A stretch of DNA of 46,682 nucleotides from Nitrososphaerota archaeon (GTDB taxonomy: Archaea; Thermoproteota; Nitrososphaeria; Nitrososphaerales; UBA213): positions 1 to 46,682 of the forward strand of contig PAWD01000027.1 in the NCBI GenBank assembly GCA_002713325.1. The letters are read 5' to 3'. Below the pieces are notes generated by a model, which worked only from the letters and a program-made list of their open reading frames with translations, ran no database searches and had not been told where the DNA came from. Position numbers and translations under genes: made by a program. This document shows, in pieces, positions 32,742-41,159 of the stretch (positions are counted from its first letter, which is position 1; each line of letters begins with the position of its first letter).

Positions 32742-33790
32742 ACTGGATTTATAGGAGCATACCTGAGACCATCACTTTCATCTAAGCCATTCATGACATT
32801 CATGCATTGAACGGCAGAACCAGCTGCACCTTTCATGAGATTGTCCGACGCAGACATTGCTACCAACCTAGAATTCTTTTCATCTACATCGAAACCTATA
32901 TCACAGAAATTTGAACCAATCACGAACTTAGGATCTGGATACTTGTAAAGACCCTTAGTGTCCCTAATGAATCTGATGAAAGGCTCTCCCTTGTACATAG
33001 CCCTATACATCTTCCATAACTCCTGAACTGTTATTTGTTTTTTCAGAAATGTATGATTCGTGCATAAAATTCCTCGTACTATGTTAACGGCGTGAGGACT
33101 CATGCTTATCTTAACCTCGCTCTGTGCAATGATACTTATCTCCTGTTCGATCTCTGCAGTATGTCTATGCTTAACGGGCTTGTAAGGCCTTACAACACCA
33201 TAACGCATAGCATGATGTGTCCCAGCTGATGGTTTTCCTCCAGCGCCAGAAGAGCCTATCTTACTATCAACTATAACATGATCTAAGTCAATCAACCCAT
33301 TCTTTACCAATGGTGCAATTGCAAGTATTGATGTAACTGCCATACATCCAGGACATGATACCAATTGTGAATTCTTTATCTTATCCCTATGCAATTCTGG
33401 AATACCGTAAACTGATCTCATAAGAAGTTCTGGATGTGGATGTTCCAAACCGTAATACTCCACATAAGCTTTGGGATCCTTTAATCTGTAATCAGCACTT
33501 AAATCAATGATCTTAACACCAGTATCGTACAGTTTTTTCACTATCCCAACAGCCTTTCCATGAGGCACAGATGTGAATACCAGATCGCAATTGCTGCTTA
33601 ATTTATCAAGATCAACTGGTGAAAATGTAAGTTCCGTGAAGCCTTTCAGACTTGGATGTACCCTGTGCACGTATTCACCAGCATACTGTCTAGATGTTAC
33701 CATAGTTAGATCTATTTTGGGATGAGTTACAAGTAATCGTAATAGTTCTCCACCAACATAACCTGACGCACCAACTACTCCAACTTTCAT
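32738..33790 (-). CDS. lysY: [LysW]-aminoadipate/glutamate phosphate reductase LysY/ArgC
   Basis: This NADPH-dependent reductase converts the acyl phosphate on LysW to the semialdehyde. The 350 residues match the ArgC/LysY family: VGVVGASGYVGGELLRLL near 3-20, FTSVPHGKAVGIVKKL near 72-87, IDLSADYRLKDP near 96-107 and YGIPELHRDKIKNSQLVSCP near 127-146. The catalytic cysteine is in VSCPGCMAVTSILA, followed by DSKIGSSGAGGKPSAGTHHA near 175-194. It lies 4 bp after argX and overlaps argB. Confidence 0.92.
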   Translation of the reverse strand: MKVGVVGASGYVGGELLRLLVTHPKIDLTMVTSRQYAGEYVHRVHPSLKGFTELTFSPVDLDKLSSNCDLVFTSVPHGKAVGIVKKLYDTGVKIIDLSADYRLKDPKAYVEYYGLEHPHPELLMRSVYGIPELHRDKIKNSQLVSCPGCMAVTSILAIAPLVKNGLIDLDHVIVDSKIGSSGAGGKPSAGTHHAMRYGVVRPYKPVKHRHTAEIEQEISIIAQSEVKISMSPHAVNIVRGILCTNHTFLKKQITVQELWKMYRAMYKGEPFIRFIRDTKGLYKYPDPKFVIGSNFCDIGFDVDEKNSRLVAMSASDNLMKGAAGSAVQCMNVMNGLDESDGLRYAPINPV

Positions 33791-33794
33791 AAAA

Positions 33795-34652
33795 TCACAT
33801 TGCCATCTTTGACGCGTAATTCACTATTTCTGCGGCTATATCTTTTTCACTAACAGTAGATGCTCCCTTGAACTCTACAGTATTATTGACCTCGTGTACT
33901 ACCAAGCCCTTCTCTTTGTCTTCCATCAAATCAATACCAAGTATACCACTTCCAACAGCCTTTGATGTCTTCATACATATGTCTTCCAGTTCATTAGTTA
34001 TGGGACATAATTCAGCCTTACCTCCACGTGAAATATTTGTTCTCCACTCTCCCTCAGGTGAATATCTGTATATCGCTGTAACAACCCTGTCGTCAACTAC
34101 AATAGTTCGAATATCTCTTGGTGGTCTATTTACATAATCCTGTAAGTAGTATATTTTATTCAATGGATTAGACATTTCTTCCCTCATCTCTATTATCGAA
34201 TCCATGACATCCTTGTCCTTTATGGGTATGATCATCCTTCCCCAACTACCGACAATGGGTTTAAGTACTAACGGATATCCCATTTCATCACCAACTTCAC
34301 CTGCAACATCAGGACCAAATGCGAACTGTGTAACAGGTGTAGGAATTCTATGTCTGGAAAGATAGACCGATGTTAACAATTTGTTACCACAAATTTCTGC
34401 CGTAGAATATGCGTTGATTACATTTGATCCTAAAAATTCTAAACAGGCAGTTAGATATAATCCCCTATAATGGCTTATACATCTTTGTAATACAATATCA
34501 CCAAAGTTGTGAGATGTATTTCCGTCAAAAGTACTGATTGCAAGTGTTTTTGCATCAATCATCTTGCTGGTATGTCCTAACTTAATGGCCTTCTCGCATA
34601 AACATTTCTCTTCCCATCTGACTCTGTCGTATACTATACAAATATCAGACAA
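33795..34652 (-). CDS. argX: LysW-glutamate ligase ArgX
   Basis: An ATP-grasp paralogue of LysX that loads glutamate on LysW to start arginine synthesis. The 285 residues parallel LysX segment by segment: YDRVRWEEKCLCEKA near 8-22, LVLKPIVGSWGRMIIPIKDK near 132-151, YLQDYVNRPPRDIRTIVVDD near 168-187 and VVHEVNNTVEFKGASTVSEK near 250-269. EFKG instead of EFKN, and the position directly after argG and the second lysW, favour glutamate as substrate. This assignment rests on my memory of the family motif and on context. The start is TTG 34652, one base after the lysW stop. Confidence 0.87.
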   Translation of the reverse strand: MSDICIVYDRVRWEEKCLCEKAIKLGHTSKMIDAKTLAISTFDGNTSHNFGDIVLQRCISHYRGLYLTACLEFLGSNVINAYSTAEICGNKLLTSVYLSRHRIPTPVTQFAFGPDVAGEVGDEMGYPLVLKPIVGSWGRMIIPIKDKDVMDSIIEMREEMSNPLNKIYYLQDYVNRPPRDIRTIVVDDRVVTAIYRYSPEGEWRTNISRGGKAELCPITNELEDICMKTSKAVGSGILGIDLMEDKEKGLVVHEVNNTVEFKGASTVSEKDIAAEIVNYASKMAM

Positions 34653-34653
34653 C

Positions 34654-34830
34654 TTATTCTCCCCAATCTTCGCCGACTTTTTCTGCTGGTTTCAATTCAA
34701 CCTTGTCATTTTCAATACTAACAATTTCAAAGTCTGAACCACAATCAGGACATGTCACTATCTCGCCCTTTATAGAATCATTAGATATATTTAGCTCCTT
34801 ATCACATTCATGACATTTTATCGTAACCAT
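34654..34830 (-). CDS. lysW: Amino-group carrier protein LysW (arginine operon copy)
   Basis: Too short for the ORF track. ATG 34830 opens MVTIKCHECDKELNISNDSI and continues VTCPDCGSDFEIV to the C-terminus KVGEDWGE. It differs from the other LysW at many positions, including H for P in the first knuckle (CHEC against CPEC), but keeps both zinc knuckles and the carrier EDWGE end. Its ATG overlaps the argG stop as TAATG, indicating coupled translation. It presumably pairs with ArgX, while the copy at 28696 pairs with LysX. Confidence 0.94.
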   Translation of the reverse strand: MVTIKCHECDKELNISNDSIKGEIVTCPDCGSDFEIVSIENDKVELKPAEKVGEDWGE

Positions 34831-36026
34831 TACTCTTCACTTCTCCTCATTACCTCATTTGCAATTATAGACTGCAATCCCCAGAGTTCAACAAAACCTT
34901 TCGCCAGACTCTGATCAAATGTGGACCCTGCGCTATATGTTGCTAGTTTTGGCTCATAGAGAGAATACTTTGACTCCCTTCCAACTATGCGAAGTGAACC
35001 CTTGTACATTTTTATCTTTACCTTGCCACAAACCCGCAGTTGGGTAGTATCTATAAATTTATCTAAATTTGTTTTCAACGGATCTACCCAAAGACCAGAA
35101 TAGGTCAACCAAGCCCATTGTTCATCAACAATTTGTTTGAATCTTATTTCATGTTTTGTTAGTGTTAGTTTTTCCAGATCTTTGTGCGCTTCAATTATAC
35201 ATGTTGCAGCCGGTGCTTCATAAACTTCTCTAGATTTTATTCCTACCACCCTGTCTTCAATATGGTCTATTATACCAACACCGTACGAACCGGCCTTCTC
35301 GTTTGCATATTGTATAAGGTCAACGATACTCATCAACTTACCATCTATTCCAATAGGTATACCACTATCAAATTCAATATCCATGTAACATGCTTTATCT
35401 GGCATATTTTGTGTCTTTACCCACTGGAAGGCGTCCTGTGGTGGTTCAGAATCTGCATGTTCTATTACTCCTCCTTCTACTGCTCTCCCCCAAAGGTTCT
35501 GATCTATACTGTACTTCCTAGATTCAATACTAACAGGTATATTATGTTCCTTTGCGAATTCTATCTCTTCATCTCGTATCAAATTCATATCTCTTATTGG
35601 AGCTACTATCTTGAGCGTTGGCATAAGAGACCTCATTGTGATATCAAATCGTATCTGGTCATTGCCCTTTCCTGTACAGCCATGAGCTAATACATTTGTA
35701 CCTTCCTTCACAGCCACTTGAACGGTTTTGATTGCAATCAAAGGTCTTGCAAGTGCAGTTGCCAGTGGATATTTTCCTTCATACAGTCCGTTAGCCTTTA
35801 TACACGGTATCAAATATCCTTTAGCAAACTCTTCCTTAACATCAAAATAAAAGTGCTTTATCGCTCCTATGGCCTTTGACTTTTCCTCTATATCCTTAAA
35901 ATCATCATCTTGACCAACATCTACGGTAACGGTAATAACATCATAATCATACTTTGTTTGTAGTAATTTCACTACTACAGATGTGTCTAGACCACCAGAA
36001 TATGCAAGTACGACTTTATTCTTCAT
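34830..36026 (-). CDS. argG: Argininosuccinate synthase
   Basis: ArgG joins citrulline and aspartate with ATP. From ATG 36026 the protein has 398 residues, normal for the family: LAYSGGLDTSVVVKLLQ at the N-terminus (P-loop of the ATP pyrophosphatase type), VDVGQDDDFKDIEEK, AHGCTGKGNDQIRF near 115 and GIIDHIEDRVVGIKSREVYE near 255-274. The track's GTG start (36050) sits only 3 bp from an AT box that should lie ~25 bp upstream of the transcript start, so I prefer ATG 36026. It is the first gene of the arginine operon. Argininosuccinate lyase is not in the window. Confidence 0.95.
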   Translation of the reverse strand: MKNKVVLAYSGGLDTSVVVKLLQTKYDYDVITVTVDVGQDDDFKDIEEKSKAIGAIKHFYFDVKEEFAKGYLIPCIKANGLYEGKYPLATALARPLIAIKTVQVAVKEGTNVLAHGCTGKGNDQIRFDITMRSLMPTLKIVAPIRDMNLIRDEEIEFAKEHNIPVSIESRKYSIDQNLWGRAVEGGVIEHADSEPPQDAFQWVKTQNMPDKACYMDIEFDSGIPIGIDGKLMSIVDLIQYANEKAGSYGVGIIDHIEDRVVGIKSREVYEAPAATCIIEAHKDLEKLTLTKHEIRFKQIVDEQWAWLTYSGLWVDPLKTNLDKFIDTTQLRVCGKVKIKMYKGSLRIVGRESKYSLYEPKLATYSAGSTFDQSLAKGFVELWGLQSIIANEVMRRSEE

Positions 36027-36052
36027 GAGTATTGGGTCTGTGCTTACCACTA

Positions 36053-36064
36053 CATTTATATTTT
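36053..36064 (-). promoter_or_regulatory. Probable TATA box of the argG operon
   Basis: On the minus strand the box reads aaaaatataaatg. A transcript starting ~25 bp downstream would begin just before ATG 36026, which supports that start and a very short leader. Confidence 0.55.
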
Positions 36065-36101
36065 TTGGTCATACATAACCTGGATAGGTGTAATATGACC
36101 T

Positions 36102-36764
36102 ATGCTGGTCAGAAAGAATATAACAAAATCTGTGATGGCGATTATTGATAATGATTTATCATTTCAGGATGCAATGCAACGTGGATATTGTAACCTTAGT
36201 GGAATGGCACGAATAATTAAACCGACTATAGATACTATTACTGACACAGATGTAAGCATAGAAAGTATAGTTACCGCTTTGAAAAGAATTAGAACATACT
36301 ACAAAGTACCTTACACTTCAGTGGGACCAATAATTGCTGGAAGTAAGATTAATCTTAGAACAGATGTTGCTAAACTATCAATTGTTAAGAACAAAAAAAC
36401 AATAGAGAAAATTGCAAAACCATTAACTGAACACTATGACAGTTTTATTAGCGTCTCAGAAAGTATCAATTCGATGACTTTGATATTCGATCAATTAATA
36501 CTTGAAAAGATGAAAAATATTTTCAATGATGATAATATACTTGAAGTTGAAAATAACTTAGCTGCTATAATAGTCCAGAGTCCGGAAGAAATCATTAAAA
36601 CATCAGGCTGTGCCCTGATATTTTATAATCAACTAGCAAGAAGGCATGTAAACATAGAAGATACCATAAGTTGTTATACAGATACCATAATGCTTGTTAA
36701 CATGAACGACATTGCCAAAGCGTTCAACGCACTTACTGAACTTATAACAGAATCAAGAAAGTAA
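36102..36764 (+). CDS. Uncharacterised ACT-like regulatory protein
   Basis: The 220-residue protein resembles a group of archaeal proteins with an N-terminal predicted DNA-binding helix region (SVMAIIDNDLSFQDAMQRGY, then CNLSGMARIIKPTI) and C-terminal ACT-like alpha-beta repeats (NLAAIIVQSPEEIIKTSGCA near 160-180). I cannot place it with certainty. The gene diverges from argG, with 75 bp between their starts, so it might sense an amino acid and control the operon. It has no signal peptide or membrane span. Confidence 0.5.
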   Translation: MLVRKNITKSVMAIIDNDLSFQDAMQRGYCNLSGMARIIKPTIDTITDTDVSIESIVTALKRIRTYYKVPYTSVGPIIAGSKINLRTDVAKLSIVKNKKTIEKIAKPLTEHYDSFISVSESINSMTLIFDQLILEKMKNIFNDDNILEVENNLAAIIVQSPEEIIKTSGCALIFYNQLARRHVNIEDTISCYTDTIMLVNMNDIAKAFNALTELITESRK

Positions 36765-36953
36765 AATTTAAAAAATAGATCTACAAAGTCATATACTTAT
36801 CTAATATATCAAGTTGATATTTATTGTGAATTTGAGAAGAAAGTGATACTAGTAGAAGAAATGAAGATGTTAGAATTGAATTGTAGTGTTTGTATCTATT
36901 TCACTTATTTATTTTTAATTAACTATGTATAGATATTTCTCTAAAATATATAT

Positions 36954-37973
36954 TTACTTCAATGCATTTCTAGCCATTTCTGCGCCCTGCACAACTCTTC
37001 TTAGCTTTTCAAACGCAACATTTCTAGTTCGTGTACGCAAACCGCAATCAGGGTTAACATAAATTTTTGTAGGCTCTTCTAATATTTTTTCAGCATAGAG
37101 TAATCTATCTCTAACCAATTCTGGTGGTTCCATTTCATCAACATGAACATCAACAACACCTAGACCTATCTCGCCATTAAATCCATGCTCTTTAAGTGAT
37201 TTCAGAGCAGAATAACCATTTCTAACTTCATCAGTTATTCCCAGTTTCCAGGTATCCCTATTTGCAAATTCAAGGACAAACTGGTCTGCTTTCATCTCGG
37301 CAGCGTATGGAGCTAGTGCTTGGTAATCATTCCCGCTATAGCATGCATGCACTGCTATCTTGGCATCTACACCATTAGCACATTCATTGATAGCTTCAGC
37401 AAAAATCTTCATCTCACTTGGATGTGTTGTAGCAGCAGGCTCATCTATTTGTATTACCTGTGCTCCTTGCTTTATAAGATCCATCATCAAAGGTCTTACC
37501 ACATTTCGTGCTAGATCATAAACGAATTCTTCCTTACTATCGTAATATTCGTTGTACGACCAGTCAGCAATTGTGTACGGGCCGGTGACAGGAACCTTTA
37601 ACATTCTATCGGAACTTTCTTTTACAAATTCGAATTCATCTGAGTGAAAATTTGTTTTATATGCAACCTTATCTACGCATCTAGCTTTCTTGTAATATTT
37701 GTTGTCCCATGAACGAACCAAACCCGCAAACTCAAAGCCATTAATATATCTAACAGGATATTCGTACATCTCAACCCTTCTGACCTCTCCATCATAAAGA
37801 ACGTCTAATCCTATATCTTCCAGAGTTTTAATGTTAAGATAGGCTGCATCATTCCTTGCCTTGCTCTTATCTGAGTCGCTTATCTGTTTATTTCTTACAA
37901 GTTCAAGCAGCCATTCTGGTTTCTTTAAGCTGCCAACTTCCTGTGTTGGAAAAGTTTTAGTCAAACTGTACAT
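36954..37973 (-). CDS. metE: Core methionine synthase MetE (catalytic, zinc domain)
   Basis: Cobalamin-independent methionine synthase moves a methyl group to homocysteine. The 339-residue protein equals the C-terminal catalytic half of long MetE. It keeps the complete zinc site: HAC in KIAVHACYSGND near 206, E in FVLEFANRD near 235, and C in YVNPDCGLRTR near 310. The substrate loop IQIDEPAATTHPSE lies near 173-186. Short archaeal MetE proteins may use a methyl donor other than methyltetrahydrofolate polyglutamate. It is the last gene of a three-gene operon with a MetE-like partner and a MetF-like protein. Confidence 0.92.
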   Translation of the reverse strand: MYSLTKTFPTQEVGSLKKPEWLLELVRNKQISDSDKSKARNDAAYLNIKTLEDIGLDVLYDGEVRRVEMYEYPVRYINGFEFAGLVRSWDNKYYKKARCVDKVAYKTNFHSDEFEFVKESSDRMLKVPVTGPYTIADWSYNEYYDSKEEFVYDLARNVVRPLMMDLIKQGAQVIQIDEPAATTHPSEMKIFAEAINECANGVDAKIAVHACYSGNDYQALAPYAAEMKADQFVLEFANRDTWKLGITDEVRNGYSALKSLKEHGFNGEIGLGVVDVHVDEMEPPELVRDRLLYAEKILEEPTKIYVNPDCGLRTRTRNVAFEKLRRVVQGAEMARNALK

Positions 37974-38889
37974 TCCTCCCTATAGCTCCAAGCCTTGATA
38001 ATTTCTTAACTGCAAATTCATAAGGTAAGAATTGTAAATCACATGTAGTACTAATATACGCTTCTCTTGGACTCATCTTATCCAAAGCGTTTGAAAGGAT
38101 CTTTGCCGTTGCCTTGACATCTTCCATCTTTGTATTCATAGCATTAACTATACCTAAACACAAACCCTTATCCACTTTGTAATCTACCAGTGAATTAAGA
38201 TTGTTACATGATAAATCTATGCTCAAACCATCGATCTTTATATCCAACAATTTACTAAATATTCTGGAAATGTCACCAAAATACAAGTGTAAGTAAACTT
38301 TTGTCTTCAATCCATTCTTTATCCTCTCAACTGCGTCCTTGATAACTCCAATATCCACTTTGTCAGCATTATAAGCAATGGATGGAGCGTGTAACTGGAT
38401 TAATCCAACCTTAGCCCCTGCAAGTGCCTTTGCTTCCCTTTTCAACATTTCCGCAATTGCAAAAAGATATTCTGTATGGTTCTTATAGTAATTGTTTTCA
38501 TTCAAATCTGCAAATGTATACGGATCGGGCATAGATACGGCAATCTCCTTATTCTTTGGTAATAGTGAAAGCGCCAGATGTGATTTAACGATACGGGATG
38601 AATCATCCAACTCACCATTGATTACCAATTTACGATAGAATGTATTAGTCTCAAAGAATCTATTCAAAGCACCCAAACTAACATTCTTCATATTAGAAAA
38701 TGGTCTAAACATATCATCCCAATCAAGAAGTGGATCACATACATAGCTTAGTTTTGATTTCTGTTGCTCCCTTATGAGTTTCTTCTTCTCCATTTGAAAT
38801 AACTGTGAAAGTTTTTTGTCATTCTTTCTAGTAGCTTCAATTAGTCCTGTAGACCTAGGATATATTCCTAATGCATGTGTCTTTATCAA
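37957..38889 (-). CDS. MetE-like barrel protein lacking a complete zinc site
   Basis: The 310-residue protein resembles the N-terminal half of long MetE or a paralogous barrel. SMPDPYTFADLNENNYYKNH near 139-158 and GLIQLHAPSIAYNADKVDIG near 182-201 match MetE/UROD-type barrels. The zinc motif is degraded: VYLHLYFGD near 220 keeps the His but has Tyr where Cys is needed, though a cysteine is present in STTCDLQFLP near 287. It is probably a non-catalytic or differently active partner that binds the methyl donor. TTG 38889 overlaps the upstream stop as TTGA, and its end overlaps metE. Confidence 0.8.
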   Translation of the reverse strand: MIKTHALGIYPRSTGLIEATRKNDKKLSQLFQMEKKKLIREQQKSKLSYVCDPLLDWDDMFRPFSNMKNVSLGALNRFFETNTFYRKLVINGELDDSSRIVKSHLALSLLPKNKEIAVSMPDPYTFADLNENNYYKNHTEYLFAIAEMLKREAKALAGAKVGLIQLHAPSIAYNADKVDIGVIKDAVERIKNGLKTKVYLHLYFGDISRIFSKLLDIKIDGLSIDLSCNNLNSLVDYKVDKGLCLGIVNAMNTKMEDVKATAKILSNALDKMSPREAYISTTCDLQFLPYEFAVKKLSRLGAIGRNVQFD

Positions 38890-39653
38890 TTTATTTCAAC
38901 CCTTATTTTATTCAAAAGATTCATTCCCCCATTAAAACTATTTGGCGATGTTATTAATACTTCTCCACACATCGCTAAAGCTTGCTTTATAAACAAATAG
39001 GTATCATTTTCATATTCTCGCCAATCCAAACCGATCAATGTAGCAGATTCCTTGTTTTTTGGAGATGGAACCATTATCATCGGAATTACTCTTCTATTAT
39101 TGCTTTTTACATGATCAACGATTTTTTGTAAATGATGTAATGAGCTTATTAACTGCGTTATAAAACCGAAAGGGCCTGCTTCCATTTTCTTTTGTATTTG
39201 ATTGAGATCTGGATTATTGGGAAGTGAAAGGAATAATTTGATCTTATCGCCAAAGCCCTGTTCATTTAATGTCTTCACAATATCACTTGATAATAAACCA
39301 GAATCTATAGAAGGATTTTCTGGCTTATCACCCTTTATTATAAGTAAACCTTCAACACCCATCATTATTGCATCAGAAACTAGTTGTATTATTGCATTAA
39401 GATTTTTATCCCTTGCTCTTACGCTACAACGCAACTTTATACCAGAATGTATATTTATGATTTCATGAGCTGCGCTTATACTAGATATTCTTGGTATACC
39501 AAAAACTGAATCAGTCAAATGTATACTGTCAGTCAGAGCAACAAGCTGAGAAATCCTTTCATAAAACTTATCCATGTCTTGCTTGAGCAAATCAAGATCA
39601 AAAGTAGTATTTCGTTTGATCTTTGGGGGATTCATTTCATATGATATATTCAT
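38886..39653 (-). CDS. Methylenetetrahydrofolate reductase-like protein
   Basis: The 255-residue protein has the TIM-barrel pattern of MetF: YEMNPPKIKRNTTFDLDLLK near 5-24, HLTDSVFGIPRISSISAAHE near 46-65, CSVRARDKNLNAIIQLVSDA near 76-95 and GVEGLLIIKGDKPENPSID near 98-116. It is shorter than bacterial MetF (~290). It heads the methionine operon, so it likely supplies or binds the methyl-pterin donor. The ATG at 39653 abuts a 13-bp palindrome. The pterin identity (H4F or H4MPT) cannot be told from sequence. Confidence 0.83.
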   Translation of the reverse strand: MNISYEMNPPKIKRNTTFDLDLLKQDMDKFYERISQLVALTDSIHLTDSVFGIPRISSISAAHEIINIHSGIKLRCSVRARDKNLNAIIQLVSDAIMMGVEGLLIIKGDKPENPSIDSGLLSSDIVKTLNEQGFGDKIKLFLSLPNNPDLNQIQKKMEAGPFGFITQLISSLHHLQKIVDHVKSNNRRVIPMIMVPSPKNKESATLIGLDWREYENDTYLFIKQALAMCGEVLITSPNSFNGGMNLLNKIRVEIN

Positions 39654-39666
39654 GTAGATAGTCTAC
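39654..39666. promoter_or_regulatory. 13-bp inverted repeat between divergent metF-like and Nudix genes
   Basis: GTAGA-tag-TCTAC directly precedes the MetF-like ATG in a 51-bp divergent spacer. A second, looser inverted pair (aaagac at 39670, gtcttt at 39695) lies across the rest of the spacer. It could be a repressor operator. Confidence 0.45.
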
Positions 39667-39704
39667 AACAAAGACATATTTATTTCGTTGTTAAGTCTTT
39701 ATCA

Positions 39705-40265
39705 ATGGAATCTTTACAATTACTTGAAGTATTGAAATCTCATCTAGTAAAAGAGGAGAAAATTGATGAAGGAATACTTGCTGCAGTAATAGTGATAATT
39801 TATTTCCCATCTGGAAACCCGCATATATTACTTACCAGACGTAGTGACAAGCTTAAGAAACATGCTGGAGAAATATCATGTCCTGGTGGAACATATTTGG
39901 ATTCTGATAAGGATCTATTACATACAGCAATAAGGGAAACACATGAAGAAATAGGTATTAGTATAGATAAAAATAATATCATAGGATGTTTACGTGGTGT
40001 ATATACACTAACTTCCAACTTTACCATAGTACCCTACATTGCAATAATTGATGAGATTGAAAATCCTAAACCTAGTATCAATGAGATCAAAGAAATTATT
40101 GATGTTCCGTTAATTGATATGCTGAAAACAGTTGAGCCTGATCTGAATCATATGAGTTTTGGTGATGTCTATAAATTTGTATATAATGATAACGTAATCT
40201 GGGGTGCAACAGCTAAGATACTGAAGCAAATTTACGACATTCTTCACAAAAGCGGAATGATTTAA
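39705..40265 (+). CDS. Nudix hydrolase, CoA-pyrophosphatase type
   Basis: The 186-residue protein has a Nudix box, GGTYLDSDKDLLHTAIRETH followed by EEIGI, near residues 61-85. Its catalytic REx2EE glutamates are intact, although the first conserved acid is Asp-spaced differently from the strict consensus. HAGEISCPGG just before it is the NudL/coenzyme-A signature. It should hydrolyse CoA or a related nucleotide pyrophosphate. The start ATG is 51 bp from the divergent methionine operon. L39e follows after 27 bp and may be co-transcribed. Confidence 0.88.
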   Translation: MESLQLLEVLKSHLVKEEKIDEGILAAVIVIIYFPSGNPHILLTRRSDKLKKHAGEISCPGGTYLDSDKDLLHTAIRETHEEIGISIDKNNIIGCLRGVYTLTSNFTIVPYIAIIDEIENPKPSINEIKEIIDVPLIDMLKTVEPDLNHMSFGDVYKFVYNDNVIWGATAKILKQIYDILHKSGMI

Positions 40266-40292
40266 AAGGGGTCTTCATTTTATGCTCTTTTA

Positions 40293-40451
40293 ATGGCTGC
40301 GAGAAAACATACTGGACGTAAAAATAGGTTAATTAAAAAAGTGAAACAAAATTCTTCGATTCCTGCTTGGATTATAGTTAGAACCGGCAGAAAGGTAAGA
40401 AGAAATCCCAAACAGAGAGCGTGGAGAAGAACTGACGTTAACGTAGGGTGA
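40293..40451 (+). CDS. rpl39e: Ribosomal protein L39e
   Basis: Too short for the ORF track. The frame reads MAARKHTGRKNRLIKKVKQN and ends QRAWRRTDVNVG, 52 residues. This is the basic, extended protein lining the exit tunnel of archaeal and eukaryotic ribosomes. WIIVRTGRKVRRNPKQRAWR is the conserved core. Its stop overlaps the GTG of L31e as GTGA, so the two are translationally coupled, a common arrangement in archaea. Confidence 0.96.
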   Translation: MAARKHTGRKNRLIKKVKQNSSIPAWIIVRTGRKVRRNPKQRAWRRTDVNVG

Positions 40452-40921
40452 TAATTTTGTCTAAGGAAAAACAAAGTCGTGTTTATACAATAAATCTTTC
40501 CAAGGTATGGTTGAGTCCTAGAATCAGAAGGACCAAGCGTGCAATTAATATGATCAGGGAATTTGCACAACACCATATGAAATCTGAAGATGTGAAAATA
40601 GATCAAAATCTGAATATGATCATGTGGAAACGTGGTATTAGACATCCTCCGCGCAGGATCAGGGTAAAAATGGAAAAAGATGAAGATGACGTTGTAACTG
40701 TTTCGTTGTATTCTGAAGAGATAAAAGAGGAAGAGAAACCAAAGGTTAAGACTGCAGTATCTGTACCAACTACCGAAATTGTTACGGAGGAAATAAAGGA
40801 GAAAAAAGAAACCACATCTCCAAAATCACAAAAAGCTGAAACTAAAGTAGTAGAAGAAGTAGAGAAAAAAGAGAAATCGGCTAAAATTGTTGAAGAACCT
40901 AAAGATGGGAAAAGGAAATAG
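40448..40921 (+). CDS. rpl31e: Ribosomal protein L31e with long acidic/basic tail
   Basis: The first ~85 residues are L31e: SRVYTINLSKVWLSPRIRRT, then KRAINMIREFAQHHMKSEDV, and WKRGIRHPPRRIRVKM. The protein sits at the tunnel exit on the large subunit. About 70 further residues form a Lys/Glu/Val/Thr-rich tail that is not part of the usual fold. Start GTG 40448 overlaps L39e; TTG 40457 is an alternative. The tail ends at TAG 40919-40921, but Glu/Lys coding potential continues in the -1 frame for 44 codons. Confidence 0.93.
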   Translation: MIILSKEKQSRVYTINLSKVWLSPRIRRTKRAINMIREFAQHHMKSEDVKIDQNLNMIMWKRGIRHPPRRIRVKMEKDEDDVVTVSLYSEEIKEEEKPKVKTAVSVPTTEIVTEEIKEKKETTSPKSQKAETKVVEEVEKKEKSAKIVEEPKDGKRK

Positions 40922-41055
40922 AATCTGAAACTAGAGAGTTAAGAGAAGAAGAACTCACTGAAATTCTAGCGCAAGGAACAGAAGGTCTAGAAATAAAAGA
41001 AGAGCATGAAAAAAATGAAGATAAAAAAAAATCTAAGAAAGAATCAGAAGAATAA
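40922..41055 (+). other. Orphan Glu/Lys coding tail in the -1 frame after L31e
   Basis: After the L31e stop the -1 frame reads ESETRELREEELTEILAQGT and goes on to KKKSKKESEE-stop at 41055, the same composition as the L31e tail. It has no start codon of its own. It looks like a tail lost by a one- or two-base change near ggaaaaggaaa, a frameshift signal, or a sequencing slip in the A-run. Confidence 0.45.
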
Positions 41056-41159
41056 ATTTTTAAATCTATATCATTTAAATTTTACAGTGAAGCTATATTC
41101 ATATGAATGTATTAGATTGTTTATAGATCAACTAATAAAACCATATCTTGTTAGCCTTT

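Noticed and set aside
35184-35690. Plus-strand 168-aa ORF inside argG
   Set aside because: Antisense shadow with unusual Tyr/Cys/Phe content and no start context.
36048-36050. GTG start of argG from the ORF track
   Set aside because: It lies only 3 bp from the TATA-like box, so it would probably precede the transcript start. ATG 36026 gives the family N-terminus.
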